A stretch of 64,000 nt of DNA from assembly GCF_000377765.1 (NCBI RefSeq), contig NZ_KB898662.1, forward strand, positions 186,001 to 250,000. Direction: 5' to 3'. Both the position numbers and the translations under genes were made by a program. The notes below the pieces were generated by a model, which was given only the letters and a program-made list of their open reading frames with translations, had not been told where the DNA came from and did no database searches. This DNA comes from Gracilibacillus lacisalsi DSM 19029 (GTDB lineage Bacteria > Bacillota > Bacilli > Bacillales > Amphibacillaceae). Shown here in pieces: positions 54,516-62,775 of this stretch (positions within the stretch are counted from its first letter, which is position 1; each line of letters starts with the position of its first letter).

Positions 54516-55634
54516 TTATAACTCCGAAGTAATGACATTAACAAGCGGCATCGTGGAATTTCCTTCATGGAAGGTAGCTTTGATCTCTTCTTTCTCAGAT
54601 TCTAAGCCATTCTCTTGCATTTTTAATAGTTTTTGAACAGCTCGCCTGCCAATTTCTCCTTCATTCTGCTTTAAGTGTGTAAAACTCCACTCCATTGAGC
54701 CTAACGCTGGGCTGTCAAAGGAGAGTATCGAGATATCTTCAGGTACCTTTTTATCCAGCTGTTCCACTGCAATCTTCGCTAAGACGGCAATTTTATATTC
54801 TAACGCCATTAATGCGGTTAAATCAGAGTTATCTGTTAAATATTGTTTAATCAATTCAATATCTCTCTTTTCGGTAGTTGGAACTCTTTTGATGGTGTCA
54901 CACCAATACGCTTTATTTACACTAACCTCATTTTCTGCAAAGGCGCTTACAACTCCATTTAATCGTTCTTCTATCGTCGTAATCTCAAAATCCTCTGGAA
55001 TAAGTATACCTATATGTTCATGACCAATATCAAATAAATATTTAACCCCTTTCTTAGCAGCATTAAAATTATCCGAAGATACAGACGGAGCAGCAATACC
55101 TTTGAAACTACGGTCAATTAATACAAATGGGAATTTATTCACAATCATTTTCATAATTTCCAAACTATAATGCTCAGATTTTGCGGGAAATACAATCAGT
55201 CCATCGACACCAAATGCCAATAACTCTTTAATCGCTTTTTCTTCACGTTCTGGTATACCATGTGAACGCTTCAACATAATGAAACATTTGCCATCTGCCT
55301 CTTCCTCAATCGCCTCAATAATCCCTGTACCATAGCTGTCAGCAAAATTTGGGACAATCAAACCAAATACTGGCTTTGTTTGATTTTTTTTTTCAACATG
55401 GTCCGATACTTGACTCGTATTCAAAACAAATGTTCCTTTTCCTCTTTGTCGATATACGAAACCTTCTTGAACCAACTTTTCTAGTGCCTTTTTACTAGTT
55501 ATACGACTCACTGAAAACGCCTCTGCTATCTCTTTTTCAGAAGGTATCTTTTCACCAGTTTCATATTTCAATGAAAGAATATCTTGTTTCAGAGATTCAT
55601 ACACTTGCTCATACAATGCTCTCATTTTTATCAC
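54516..55634 (-). CDS. GntR/LacI-type hybrid regulator (AraR-like)
   Basis: Protein of 372 residues. The N-terminal GntR winged helix (about 5-72: GEKIPSEKEIAEAFSVSRIT) is joined to a LacI-type periplasmic-binding sensor domain (about 88-360: FGLIVPNFADSYGTGIIEAI, FPFVLIDRSF, YLFDIGHEHIGIL). This arrangement is that of AraR. Located right behind the sugar operon at 55742-61650, it is its probable repressor, likely acting on the palindrome at 61802. The effector sugar is unknown. Confidence 0.9.
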   Translation of the reverse strand: MIKMRALYEQVYESLKQDILSLKYETGEKIPSEKEIAEAFSVSRITSKKALEKLVQEGFVYRQRGKGTFVLNTSQVSDHVEKKNQTKPVFGLIVPNFADSYGTGIIEAIEEEADGKCFIMLKRSHGIPEREEKAIKELLAFGVDGLIVFPAKSEHYSLEIMKMIVNKFPFVLIDRSFKGIAAPSVSSDNFNAAKKGVKYLFDIGHEHIGILIPEDFEITTIEERLNGVVSAFAENEVSVNKAYWCDTIKRVPTTEKRDIELIKQYLTDNSDLTALMALEYKIAVLAKIAVEQLDKKVPEDISILSFDSPALGSMEWSFTHLKQNEGEIGRRAVQKLLKMQENGLESEKEEIKATFHEGNSTMPLVNVITSEL

Positions 55635-55720
55635 CTCAAGATCAACGATGTATACTCCATTAATATATTATTATAACAAAAAAAGAGGGCAGCCATAAAT
55701 TATTCCTTTTTTCCATAAGC

Positions 55721-55755
55721 AAAAGGTTAACTAGCTAGTAGCTAGTTAACCTTTT
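55721..55755 (-). terminator. Perfect long-stem terminator of the sugar operon
   Basis: AAAAGGTTAACTAGCT (55721-55736) pairs perfectly, 16 of 16, with AGCTAGTTAACCTTTT (55740-55755). It overlaps the stop codon of the YesL gene. The minus-strand T run is short. Confidence 0.75.
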
Positions 55756-56455
55756 CAGAAGTTATTGATATTGTCTTCACCATTTTAGTAAAAAAGCGAT
55801 AAAAACCATAAAACGCAATATAAGCTATAAGTGATCCAAGAAAAAACGGAATCAGAAATGTAGTTATTTGAAAGCTGCAATATATAATAACTAAGCTTAT
55901 AATACCAATTATGATTGTTAGTAATGGGTTAACAAAACATATTATTATAGCATTTTTTATGGCTTGGAAAAGCTTTGTATGAACATGTACAGTCACAGAA
56001 AAGAAATGTAATGTGATGACGATTAGAAAAAAAACGATCAACATAAATACATACATAAAATTTTCATTTACTTGATTTACAAAAAAGAAATAATCAACCA
56101 CTAAAATAATCCAAAGAAGGGTAAAAATACTCCCACCCAGCATACTTCTGACATAATTAGCTTTCCAATTCGTTATAAATAACTTTAATATGCTCGTATC
56201 ATCATCCGCATTTATGATTTTATGTCGTAATGTACCAAACATAGCTGTAGTGGATGGAAAAAACAAGAACGGAACTAAAATAAGGATATATACGGAAAAC
56301 GCCATTACTTCTCTTAGATCGTCGACGACCAATAACATGAAAGTTAAATAAGCGATAGGCATGTTAAACAAAAACCATAGCAAATTAGTGACAACTATCA
56401 TCATTAACCATTCGGTAACTTTATATACTTTTCCTGCTAGGCCATCTAGTTCCAT
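55742..56455 (-). CDS. YesL family (DUF624) membrane protein, second copy
   Basis: Protein of 237 residues with six hydrophobic segments and the WLMMIVVTNLLWFLFNMPIA N-terminus of the YesL family. It shares the PFxFFPSTTAMFG region and the LHFFSVTVHxH segment with the paralogue at 5352 (PFVTFPATTALFA, IHFFSITVHFH). Last gene of the sugar operon. Its role is unknown; constant linkage to sugar importers suggests an accessory to uptake. Confidence 0.88.
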   Translation of the reverse strand: MELDGLAGKVYKVTEWLMMIVVTNLLWFLFNMPIAYLTFMLLVVDDLREVMAFSVYILILVPFLFFPSTTAMFGTLRHKIINADDDTSILKLFITNWKANYVRSMLGGSIFTLLWIILVVDYFFFVNQVNENFMYVFMLIVFFLIVITLHFFSVTVHVHTKLFQAIKNAIIICFVNPLLTIIIGIISLVIIYCSFQITTFLIPFFLGSLIAYIAFYGFYRFFTKMVKTISITSEKVN

Positions 56456-56478
56456 GTTATCGCTCCTTTAGTAATTGA

Positions 56479-57564
56479 TCAAATTTCCGGAATATGAATT
56501 TCTACCTCTCTTCCTAATTCTGACGATCGCAAGATGCCATCAATAATGGCTTGGTTGATCAAGATCTCTTCAGCAGGAATCGGTGCCGGTTTATTTTCTT
56601 TTACTGCCGTAACGAAATCACGTACCTTTTCTCTAAAAATATCAACAGTATGCTCCTTTACAGGAATGGATGTCTCTACATGATGATGTTTAAGATCATG
56701 GAATAATTCAATGGATCCGATACCACCATCCCAAACACCACTCCACGGACCTTTACCAGCCGGTGTTAATTTCAAGCCAGCATCTGTTCCAAGGAATAAG
56801 GTTGGTCCTAAAGAATCCATATGCATAGCCCAGGAGATTTTGAAATTCAATACTTTACCACCTTCTAGCCGAACCATCGCTACACCAAAATCTTCTACTT
56901 CAAACTTATCAGCTTCAGGGTGATAAGCTGGATTCGTTCCAAATAAATTAGAGGTATAAGCTGATACCGTTAATGGCTTAGGATAATTTAATGCATTTAA
57001 GACTAAATCTAATGAATAACAACCAATATCCGCCATTGCTCCTGCTCCAGCTAATTCTTTATTAATAAAAGTCCCGCCTGGCATTCCTCTACGCCGACCA
57101 CCACCTGCTTGCATATAATAGATATCGCCTAGTTTTCCAGAATCGATTATTTCTTTAACCGCTATCATATTGGGGTCATATCTTGGTTGGAAGCCCACAC
57201 TTAAGATTCTGTCATTATCTTTTGCTGCTTTTACCATATCAATACCTTGATCTAGTGTGACAGCTAGTGGCTTTTCAACTAATACGTGCTTACCTGCATT
57301 CAACGCTTCAACTGAGGCAGAATGATGTGCTACATTTGGTGTACAAACGCTTACAGCTTCAATATCTAACGCTAATAATTCTCTTACACTACTACATGCC
57401 ACAGCACCTTCTATTCCAAGCTGATCAATAAAATTTTGTGCCTTACCGGGTATAATATCTGCCACACCAATAATCTTTACATCTGGAAAACTTAAATAAG
57501 CTCTCGTATGAGCTGTTGCAATTCCACCGCTTCCAATAATTCCAATCTTCACTTTTCTAGTCAT
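56479..57564 (-). CDS. Gfo/Idh/MocA-family sugar dehydrogenase
   Basis: ATG at 57564 is seven bases after AAGGAG; an ATG just before it is spaced too tightly. About 361 residues. The Rossmann motif GIIGSGGIATAH lies at 6-17 and the catalytic EKPLAVT segment near 92-98. The C-terminal half has the GAGAMADIGCYSLDL motif with the conserved Asp/Tyr. NAD(P)-dependent oxidation of a sugar or sugar acid is expected. Adjacent to the TIM-barrel isomerase gene, with one base between the original frames. Confidence 0.88.
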   Translation of the reverse strand: MTRKVKIGIIGSGGIATAHTRAYLSFPDVKIIGVADIIPGKAQNFIDQLGIEGAVACSSVRELLALDIEAVSVCTPNVAHHSASVEALNAGKHVLVEKPLAVTLDQGIDMVKAAKDNDRILSVGFQPRYDPNMIAVKEIIDSGKLGDIYYMQAGGGRRRGMPGGTFINKELAGAGAMADIGCYSLDLVLNALNYPKPLTVSAYTSNLFGTNPAYHPEADKFEVEDFGVAMVRLEGGKVLNFKISWAMHMDSLGPTLFLGTDAGLKLTPAGKGPWSGVWDGGIGSIELFHDLKHHHVETSIPVKEHTVDIFREKVRDFVTAVKENKPAPIPAEEILINQAIIDGILRSSELGREVEIHIPEI

Positions 57565-57591
57565 CATAACGCTCCTTTTATGTCCATTCAT

Positions 57592-58470
57592 TTATTTAAA
57601 ATATCTCTCTAAATGTTGCTTCGCTTTGATAATACCTTGCTTTTCTAATTCAAGAGAACCCCAATAACGGTGATCTTCTAATTCGATGCTAATCGGCCCT
57701 TTATAACCTATAGCTTCAAGACCTATAGCCACTTTCCCCCAGTCTACTTCTCCATGACCTGGTATCGTATATCTCCAAGACCCTTCCGAAAAGTCAATAT
57801 TTGTTCCAAATGTTGCTGGTAAAACCCCATATTCATATAACTCTTGCTGTAGTATTTCTGTATCTTTACCATGACAGTAATTTATATCTTCACCAAATTC
57901 TTTTAATACCCTCATATAATCTATCCCTAGGCGTACTAAGTGAGACGGATCAAAATTCAAACCAAAATGTTTAGAAGGAATCGAATTAAACATCGTTCTT
58001 AGCATCTCAGGTGTACAGCCAATTGTCGGGTAGTGTGGGTCTGGGCCTGGATACCCTTCTAAAGCAATGTAGAGATCCTCTCTTTCTGCATGTGCAACAA
58101 TTTCAGGGAATGTTTCTTTCCATAATTCAAAGCTTTTCGACCTAGGCGTACTATTCTCCTCAGGAATCAAGCACATAAATAGCACCTTTCCACCTAAAGC
58201 AGCGACCTCAGACATCTGTTCTTTTAAATCGGATACTGCTTGTTTCCTTTTATCAGCATCTAAACTTAATAGTTTTGTGTTCCCCACAGCACCTCGGCCA
58301 TCAATTGAACCTACTATAAGTCCATGCCTATCAAGTGTTTCTTTTATATCTTGATTCCATTCTGGAACATCCATCACCTCTAACCCTATACTCGCTGCCC
58401 AGTTAGCAGCATACTCCAGACCTTCTCCTCCAATATTCGGAGATAAACGCATTCCAATTCGATAATCCAT
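57592..58470 (-). CDS. Sugar phosphate isomerase/epimerase (AP-endonuclease-2-like TIM barrel)
   Basis: Protein of 292 residues. Metal-binding positions are seen in ALEGYPGPDPH (Glu), GLNFDPSHLVR (Asp and His), NYCHGKDTE (His and Asp) and SIELEDHRYWG (Glu). Its start and length match the xylose-isomerase-like barrel family that epimerises or isomerises sugars and inosose-type compounds. Together with the oxidoreductase downstream it probably converts the imported sugar. Confidence 0.88.
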   Translation of the reverse strand: MDYRIGMRLSPNIGGEGLEYAANWAASIGLEVMDVPEWNQDIKETLDRHGLIVGSIDGRGAVGNTKLLSLDADKRKQAVSDLKEQMSEVAALGGKVLFMCLIPEENSTPRSKSFELWKETFPEIVAHAEREDLYIALEGYPGPDPHYPTIGCTPEMLRTMFNSIPSKHFGLNFDPSHLVRLGIDYMRVLKEFGEDINYCHGKDTEILQQELYEYGVLPATFGTNIDFSEGSWRYTIPGHGEVDWGKVAIGLEAIGYKGPISIELEDHRYWGSLELEKQGIIKAKQHLERYFK

Positions 58471-58497
58471 ATCAACAACCTCCTATTGAAAACTAAT

Positions 58498-59334
58498 TTA
58501 TTTGATGCCACTAAAGGTAATCCCTTGAATAAATGTCCGCTGCATAAAGAAAAATAGAACAATAATTGGTAATGTCATCATAGTGGAAACAGCCATCATC
58601 AAGCCCCATTCCGTACCTTTTTGGCTTTGGAATTGCTGTAAACCTAGTGACAACGTATATTGTGATTCATCTGTAAGATATAGCAACGGCCCAATAAAGT
58701 CAGTCCACACATTCATAAACTGAAATAACCCAATAGCTAACACAGCTGGCTTAGCTAGAGGCAGCATAATTTGCCAATAAATCCTGAATTCACTTGCCCC
58801 ATCAATTTTTGCCGCATCACGTAATGTGTTGGGCAGACCCATAAAAAATTGTCTCATTAAAAAAATGGAGAATGGTACACCGAAAAAGGCTGGCACTATT
58901 AATGGTAACGCTGTTCCTACCCAACCAATTTTATTAAACAGGAGAAAAAGCGGGATCATCGTGACCTGCATCGGAATCATCATTACTGCTATCGTGATGA
59001 TAAACATCGCATTACGACCTTTCCACTCTAGCTTAGCAAAGCTGTATGCTACGAGAGGACAGGATATAATAACCCCTATCGTACTGAACACTGTAATAAT
59101 GGTCGTATTAGATAAGTAGGTGAAAAATGGAATATATTCTGTTGCTTCCATATAGTTACTCCATTGAAATGGATTAGGTATAAAATCAGGTGGATAAGTA
59201 AAGATTTGTGTAACTGGCTTCAATGAGGTGGACATCATCCACAGGAATGGTACTAAGAAAAACGCCGAAGCAATTAATAAACCAAAGTGAGCAGATATTC
59301 TCAAAAGATTCTTTTTAGCTTTTGGCTGCATCAC
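58498..59334 (-). CDS. Sugar ABC permease (MalG type)
   Basis: Protein of 278 residues with six helices and the EAA-like loop near 175 (LRDAAKIDGASEFRIYWQIMLP). Third gene in the operon, 16 bases after the partner permease. No ATPase gene is linked. Confidence 0.93.
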   Translation of the reverse strand: MMQPKAKKNLLRISAHFGLLIASAFFLVPFLWMMSTSLKPVTQIFTYPPDFIPNPFQWSNYMEATEYIPFFTYLSNTTIITVFSTIGVIISCPLVAYSFAKLEWKGRNAMFIITIAVMMIPMQVTMIPLFLLFNKIGWVGTALPLIVPAFFGVPFSIFLMRQFFMGLPNTLRDAAKIDGASEFRIYWQIMLPLAKPAVLAIGLFQFMNVWTDFIGPLLYLTDESQYTLSLGLQQFQSQKGTEWGLMMAVSTMMTLPIIVLFFFMQRTFIQGITFSGIK

Positions 59335-59350
59335 TAGCTACCTCCTTTTT

Positions 59351-60301
59351 TTATTTCCCTTGGTAATGCACCCAACGTTTGGATGAAAGGAAAATGACTG
59401 CTGTTAAAAGCATGATAACGATAAATAGAATCCATGCCATCGCCGATGCATAGCCCATCTTAAAATACTTAAAGGCATTGTCATACAAATACATGACATA
59501 AAAGGTTAGTGAGTTATCAGGCGTTCCTTGCCCTTGTGTCATCGTGTATGGCAAGGTAAATTGCTGAAAAGCACCGATTGCTCCCATTACCAAATTGAAA
59601 AAAATAACCGGGGTTAATAATGGCAATGTGACTGTAAATATTTTTTGTAGCCAGCTTGCACCATCCACATCAGCCGCTTCATATAATTCCTGCGGGATAT
59701 CTCCGAGCCCTGCTAAATAAATAATTACAGGCTGTCCAATTGCCCATAAAGACATTAGTATTAAAGATGGCTTTGACCATGTTACACTTCCTAACCAGTT
59801 AGGTCCTGTAATGCCGATTGCATCTAGCGCACCATTTACTAATCCAAAACCTGGATTTAGTAGCCACATCCACAATACCGCTAATGCCACATGAGGTACT
59901 AGAGTTGGTAGAAAAAAAATCGTACGGTAAACAGCCATCCCTTTCACTCTCATATTCAGCATCATGGCTAACGCAACCCCAATAATAATACTTAAAGGAA
60001 CAAAGAAAATGGCAAAATAGATGGTATTATATATAGATTTCCAAAATAAACCATCACTCATCAATTGCCTATAATTTCCTAAACCGACAAATTCACCAGG
60101 GCTTAATATACTATATGTAGTAAAGCTAAAATAAATAGAAGAGAAGAGTGGAAACGCATAAAATAGTATTAAACCTATTACCCATGGTGAAGCAAATAAC
60201 CAACCCGTCGCAGATGAGCCACTTATTTTAGACTTCTTCCTGATTGGAACTTCCATGCTTTCCTGTATTAAAGGCTGATCAGAGTCTCCTTTTATCTTCA
60301 T
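59351..60301 (-). CDS. Sugar ABC permease (MalF type)
   Basis: Protein of 316 residues with a polar cytoplasmic start (1-32), helices from about 33, and the loop ELYEAADVDGASWLQKIFTVTLP near 210-232. It lies 57 bases after the binding-protein gene, with a hairpin in the gap. Confidence 0.93.
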   Translation of the reverse strand: MKIKGDSDQPLIQESMEVPIRKKSKISGSSATGWLFASPWVIGLILFYAFPLFSSIYFSFTTYSILSPGEFVGLGNYRQLMSDGLFWKSIYNTIYFAIFFVPLSIIIGVALAMMLNMRVKGMAVYRTIFFLPTLVPHVALAVLWMWLLNPGFGLVNGALDAIGITGPNWLGSVTWSKPSLILMSLWAIGQPVIIYLAGLGDIPQELYEAADVDGASWLQKIFTVTLPLLTPVIFFNLVMGAIGAFQQFTLPYTMTQGQGTPDNSLTFYVMYLYDNAFKYFKMGYASAMAWILFIVIMLLTAVIFLSSKRWVHYQGK

Positions 60302-60324
60302 TTAGATACCTCCCTTTTTAAGAG

Positions 60325-60354
60325 GTAAAGGAGAAGTGTTATCTTCTCCTTTAC
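60325..60354 (-). terminator. Hairpin after the binding-protein gene (attenuator-like)
   Basis: TAAAGGAGAAG (60326-60336) pairs perfectly with CTTCTCCTTTA (60343-60353). It sits between the binding-protein stop and the first permease start. Its GGAG strand does not act as the permease start site, which has its own AGGGAGG. Confidence 0.65.
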
Positions 60355-60357
60355 TGA

Positions 60358-61650
60358 CTATTCTCCCAAAGCTTCTGTAACTTGCTGAGTTACTTCCTCT
60401 AAATTCTCTTTTGGTGTGCCATTCCCACGAGTAGAAGCCTCCACTGCATCCGCTAATGCATTCCAATACAGGGAACCTTCTGTCATTACTGGCCGTGAAT
60501 TAGAGTCAGGCAATATATTAATAAATTCAGAGAATATTGGATCCTCGTCATACCCTAATGATTGATTTACTGATTCAATTACGGAGAAGTCTCTACTTGT
60601 TTCACTAAAAATCCTCTGCCCTTCCTCACTACCAAAGAACTTCAAGAATTCCCATGCACCTTCTTGATTGTTAGCTCCCTTAGGGATTACTACAGACCAG
60701 CCACCAGACCATGTTTTGAAATTATCACCTGTAGGAGTTGGAATTGGCGTAACACCATAGTTTAAATCAGGAGCAAATTTCTCTAAAGCTGCAACACCGA
60801 AGTTACCATCAATTTTCATACTAATCTGACCTGATACAAATGGGTCCATCGCGCCCGAACCTTGAGAATCTGTAAAGCCAGCAATATCTTCCACACCATA
60901 TTTTTGGCCAAACTCTGTTATCCACTCAAGCGCTTCCACATTCTTAGGATCATCAGCGGTTACTTCTCCTGTCTCTACATCATAGAAATCCCCACCAAAT
61001 GACCAGCCCCAGCCATAGAACCACCCTTGACCAAACCAAGGAATAAAACCAATTCTTTCAAAGCGATTTCCTTCTTTGATTGTTAATTTCTCCGCTGCTT
61101 CTTCCAATTCCTCAATTGTTGTAGGAGGATTTTCAGGATCTAAGCCTACTTCTTCAAAATGATCTTTATTATAGAAAAGCAATCGTGAATCGGTTGTTGT
61201 TGGAATTCCGTATAAATCACCTTCATAACTAACCTCTTCCCATGCGAAATCATAATAATTATCTTGACTTATTCCATCTTCTTCTGCCATCTCTGTTAAG
61301 GGTTCGAGGGAACCTTGCGCAGCCCATGCGGCTACTTCAAACCGGTCAAAATAGGCAACATCAGGAGGGTTTCCACCGGCAATAGCTGTTAATAATTTTT
61401 CGTTTTGCCCCTCACCTTGATTTGCTACATAAGTTGCTTCAATATTGATATCTGGATTTTCTTCTTCAAACACTTCTATCACATACTCTACTGCTTCCCC
61501 AGAAGTGTCAGTCATAGAATGCCAGAATTGCACTGTATTTTCACCACCAGCATCACCACCGCTTTCTTCATCTGAAGAACAAGCAGCCAAAACCAAAACT
61601 ATCGCTAAACAGAAACCAACCATTGACTTATGAAAGATAGAATTGTTCAT
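60358..61650 (-). CDS. Sugar-binding lipoprotein of the GntR-controlled operon
   Basis: Protein of 430 residues with lipobox Cys24 (VLAAC) and an acidic linker. The mature part follows the family-1 pattern: NTVQFWHSMTDTSGEAVEYV, ISMKIDGNFGVAALEKF and WSGGWSVVIPKGANNQEGAWEF. First gene of a six-gene operon (binding protein, two permeases, isomerase, dehydrogenase, YesL). The promoter region has a sigma-A promoter, a palindrome and a cre. The ligand is not known. Confidence 0.93.
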   Translation of the reverse strand: MNNSIFHKSMVGFCLAIVLVLAACSSDEESGGDAGGENTVQFWHSMTDTSGEAVEYVIEVFEEENPDINIEATYVANQGEGQNEKLLTAIAGGNPPDVAYFDRFEVAAWAAQGSLEPLTEMAEEDGISQDNYYDFAWEEVSYEGDLYGIPTTTDSRLLFYNKDHFEEVGLDPENPPTTIEELEEAAEKLTIKEGNRFERIGFIPWFGQGWFYGWGWSFGGDFYDVETGEVTADDPKNVEALEWITEFGQKYGVEDIAGFTDSQGSGAMDPFVSGQISMKIDGNFGVAALEKFAPDLNYGVTPIPTPTGDNFKTWSGGWSVVIPKGANNQEGAWEFLKFFGSEEGQRIFSETSRDFSVIESVNQSLGYDEDPIFSEFINILPDSNSRPVMTEGSLYWNALADAVEASTRGNGTPKENLEEVTQQVTEALGE

Positions 61651-61774
61651 TGTTACCTCCCCTTACTTTTTAGAATTTTTCCAGAAAATAAAACCGATTT
61701 CCCTCCTTATCATTTATGTAATTGTACTTGAAGCAAACTTTCCAAAGTTGTTATATCATTCTTTATACACTCGA

Positions 61775-61790
61775 TGTAAACGTTATCATT
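61775..61790 (+). promoter_or_regulatory. Strong candidate cre (CcpA) site at the transcription start
   Basis: TGTAAACGTTATCATT matches the cre core without mismatch. It begins two bases downstream of the TATAAT -10, so it covers the predicted start point of the 61650 operon. Confidence 0.75.
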
Positions 61791-61791
61791 A

Positions 61792-61819
61792 ATTATACAT
61801 AATATACCATTGCTGTCAA
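61792..61819 (-). promoter_or_regulatory. Sigma-A promoter of the sugar operon
   Basis: Consensus TTGACA (61819-61814) and consensus TATAAT (61797-61792) are separated by 16 bases on the minus strand. The predicted start is near 61785, leaving a leader of about 135 bases. Confidence 0.8.
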
Positions 61820-61827
61820 TGATATAT
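61802..61827. promoter_or_regulatory. Palindromic operator over the -35 box
   Basis: ATATACCATTG (61802-61812) and CAATGATATAT (61817-61827) are inverted copies with one mismatch around CTGT. The dyad covers the -35 box. The GntR/LacI-type protein encoded at 54516 is the most likely ligand-controlled repressor binding here. Confidence 0.65.
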
Positions 61828-62072
61828 TTATATGTTTTATACAAATAAAAAATGAATAATTCCCCAAAAACACCTTCCAAACCATAAAATAAAGCGTTTT
61901 TTAACAACCAAAAATATATTTTATTTATGATTTTTTATATTAAATAGAGTAGGTTTCTGTAAAACAGAATAAAAGATATAAAAATATATCATTATACGCC
62001 GATCACATCATTGGTATGCAATTTTTTTATCAATTTTACTATTGGATTGAGTCATGAAGATAATTTACCCTA
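61828..62072. other. A/T-rich intergenic region, no gene supported
   Basis: Very A/T-rich spacer upstream of the sugar operon promoter. A minus-strand frame of 65 codons (61710-61907) spans the promoter and operator and lacks a ribosome-binding site, so it is not counted as a gene. Confidence 0.5.
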
Positions 62073-62104
62073 AAAAAGCTGCTGAGAAATATATCTCAAC
62101 AGCC
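62073..62104 (-). terminator. Terminator behind the broken MFS gene
   Basis: GCTGCTGAGA pairs with TCTCAACAGC with one mismatch; on the minus strand T6 follows. Confidence 0.8.
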
Positions 62105-62131
62105 TGAATTTTATGTTGATTAAACTACTTC

Positions 62132-62576
62132 TTACTGCCGTAACTTCTTATCTTTTACTAACAATGATATATATAACAAAATAGAAAGTACGATGGATAT
62201 TGCACCTGCAACATAAATGTAGCTATAACCAAGCGCGGATGCAATAAAGCCAAAGCCGATCGCTCCACCCCCTACACCCAAATCAAAAAAAGGAGAAAAA
62301 CGTCGCATTCGCCATTCCTTTGCGGTTATCCGGAGCTTGGTTTACTGCCCATGCTTGAAGGGCAGATTGTACGGTACCAAATCCTAACCCATACAAAGCA
62401 GCAGCTGTATAGAGAACAAAAGAATTGAGTAGCCAAGCTAATAACACCATGGCAATTAAAATGAGAAACATCCCTGGCAAGAACACGACAATATGCCCTT
62501 TTTTATCATACAATTGTCCGGCAAATGTTCTCATGATCATTAAGAAAGTCGCAAAAACAACAAAGTCCTCCCTCAT
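62132..62576 (-). pseudogene. MFS transporter relic, N-terminus lost and frame shifted
   Basis: Only about the last 150 residues of a 400-residue MFS protein remain. The first frame (62576-62283) has TRPFAGxLYDKKGH-like FAGQLYDKKGHIVV, GLGFGTVQSALQAWAV and RKGMANATFFSFF. It then stops, and the true continuation (DLGVGGGAIGFGFIASALGY to KDKKLRQ, stop at 62132) is in another frame. The shift lies in an A7 run at 62285-62291; six A would restore the frame. No first half exists upstream. Confidence 0.8.
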
Positions 62577-62726
62577 AATTTGAGATGAATATTATACTTC
62601 CTTACTGATTATTGTTAGATAAAGCTATTGAAAGTAATAGATTTGTTCACCGTAATTGGATTTGTCGTTTATCCTAGTTTATTCTACAAATCTTTACTCT
62701 TCCTTATTGGATTTTCGAGCTAGTAA

Positions 62727-62763
62727 AAATTCCACCTTTCCTCATAAACCAAAAAAAGGTGGA
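62727..62763 (-). terminator. Terminator of the MFS sugar transporter gene
   Basis: CCACCTTT (62732-62739) pairs with AAAGGTGG (62755-62762); TTTTTA follows on the minus strand. The remaining bases up to 62576 hold no gene. Confidence 0.75.
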
Positions 62764-62775
62764 TCAACTTACTAC

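Noticed and set aside
61710-61907. Open frame of 65 codons on the minus strand
   Set aside because: It spans the promoter, operator and cre of the sugar operon and lacks a ribosome-binding site.
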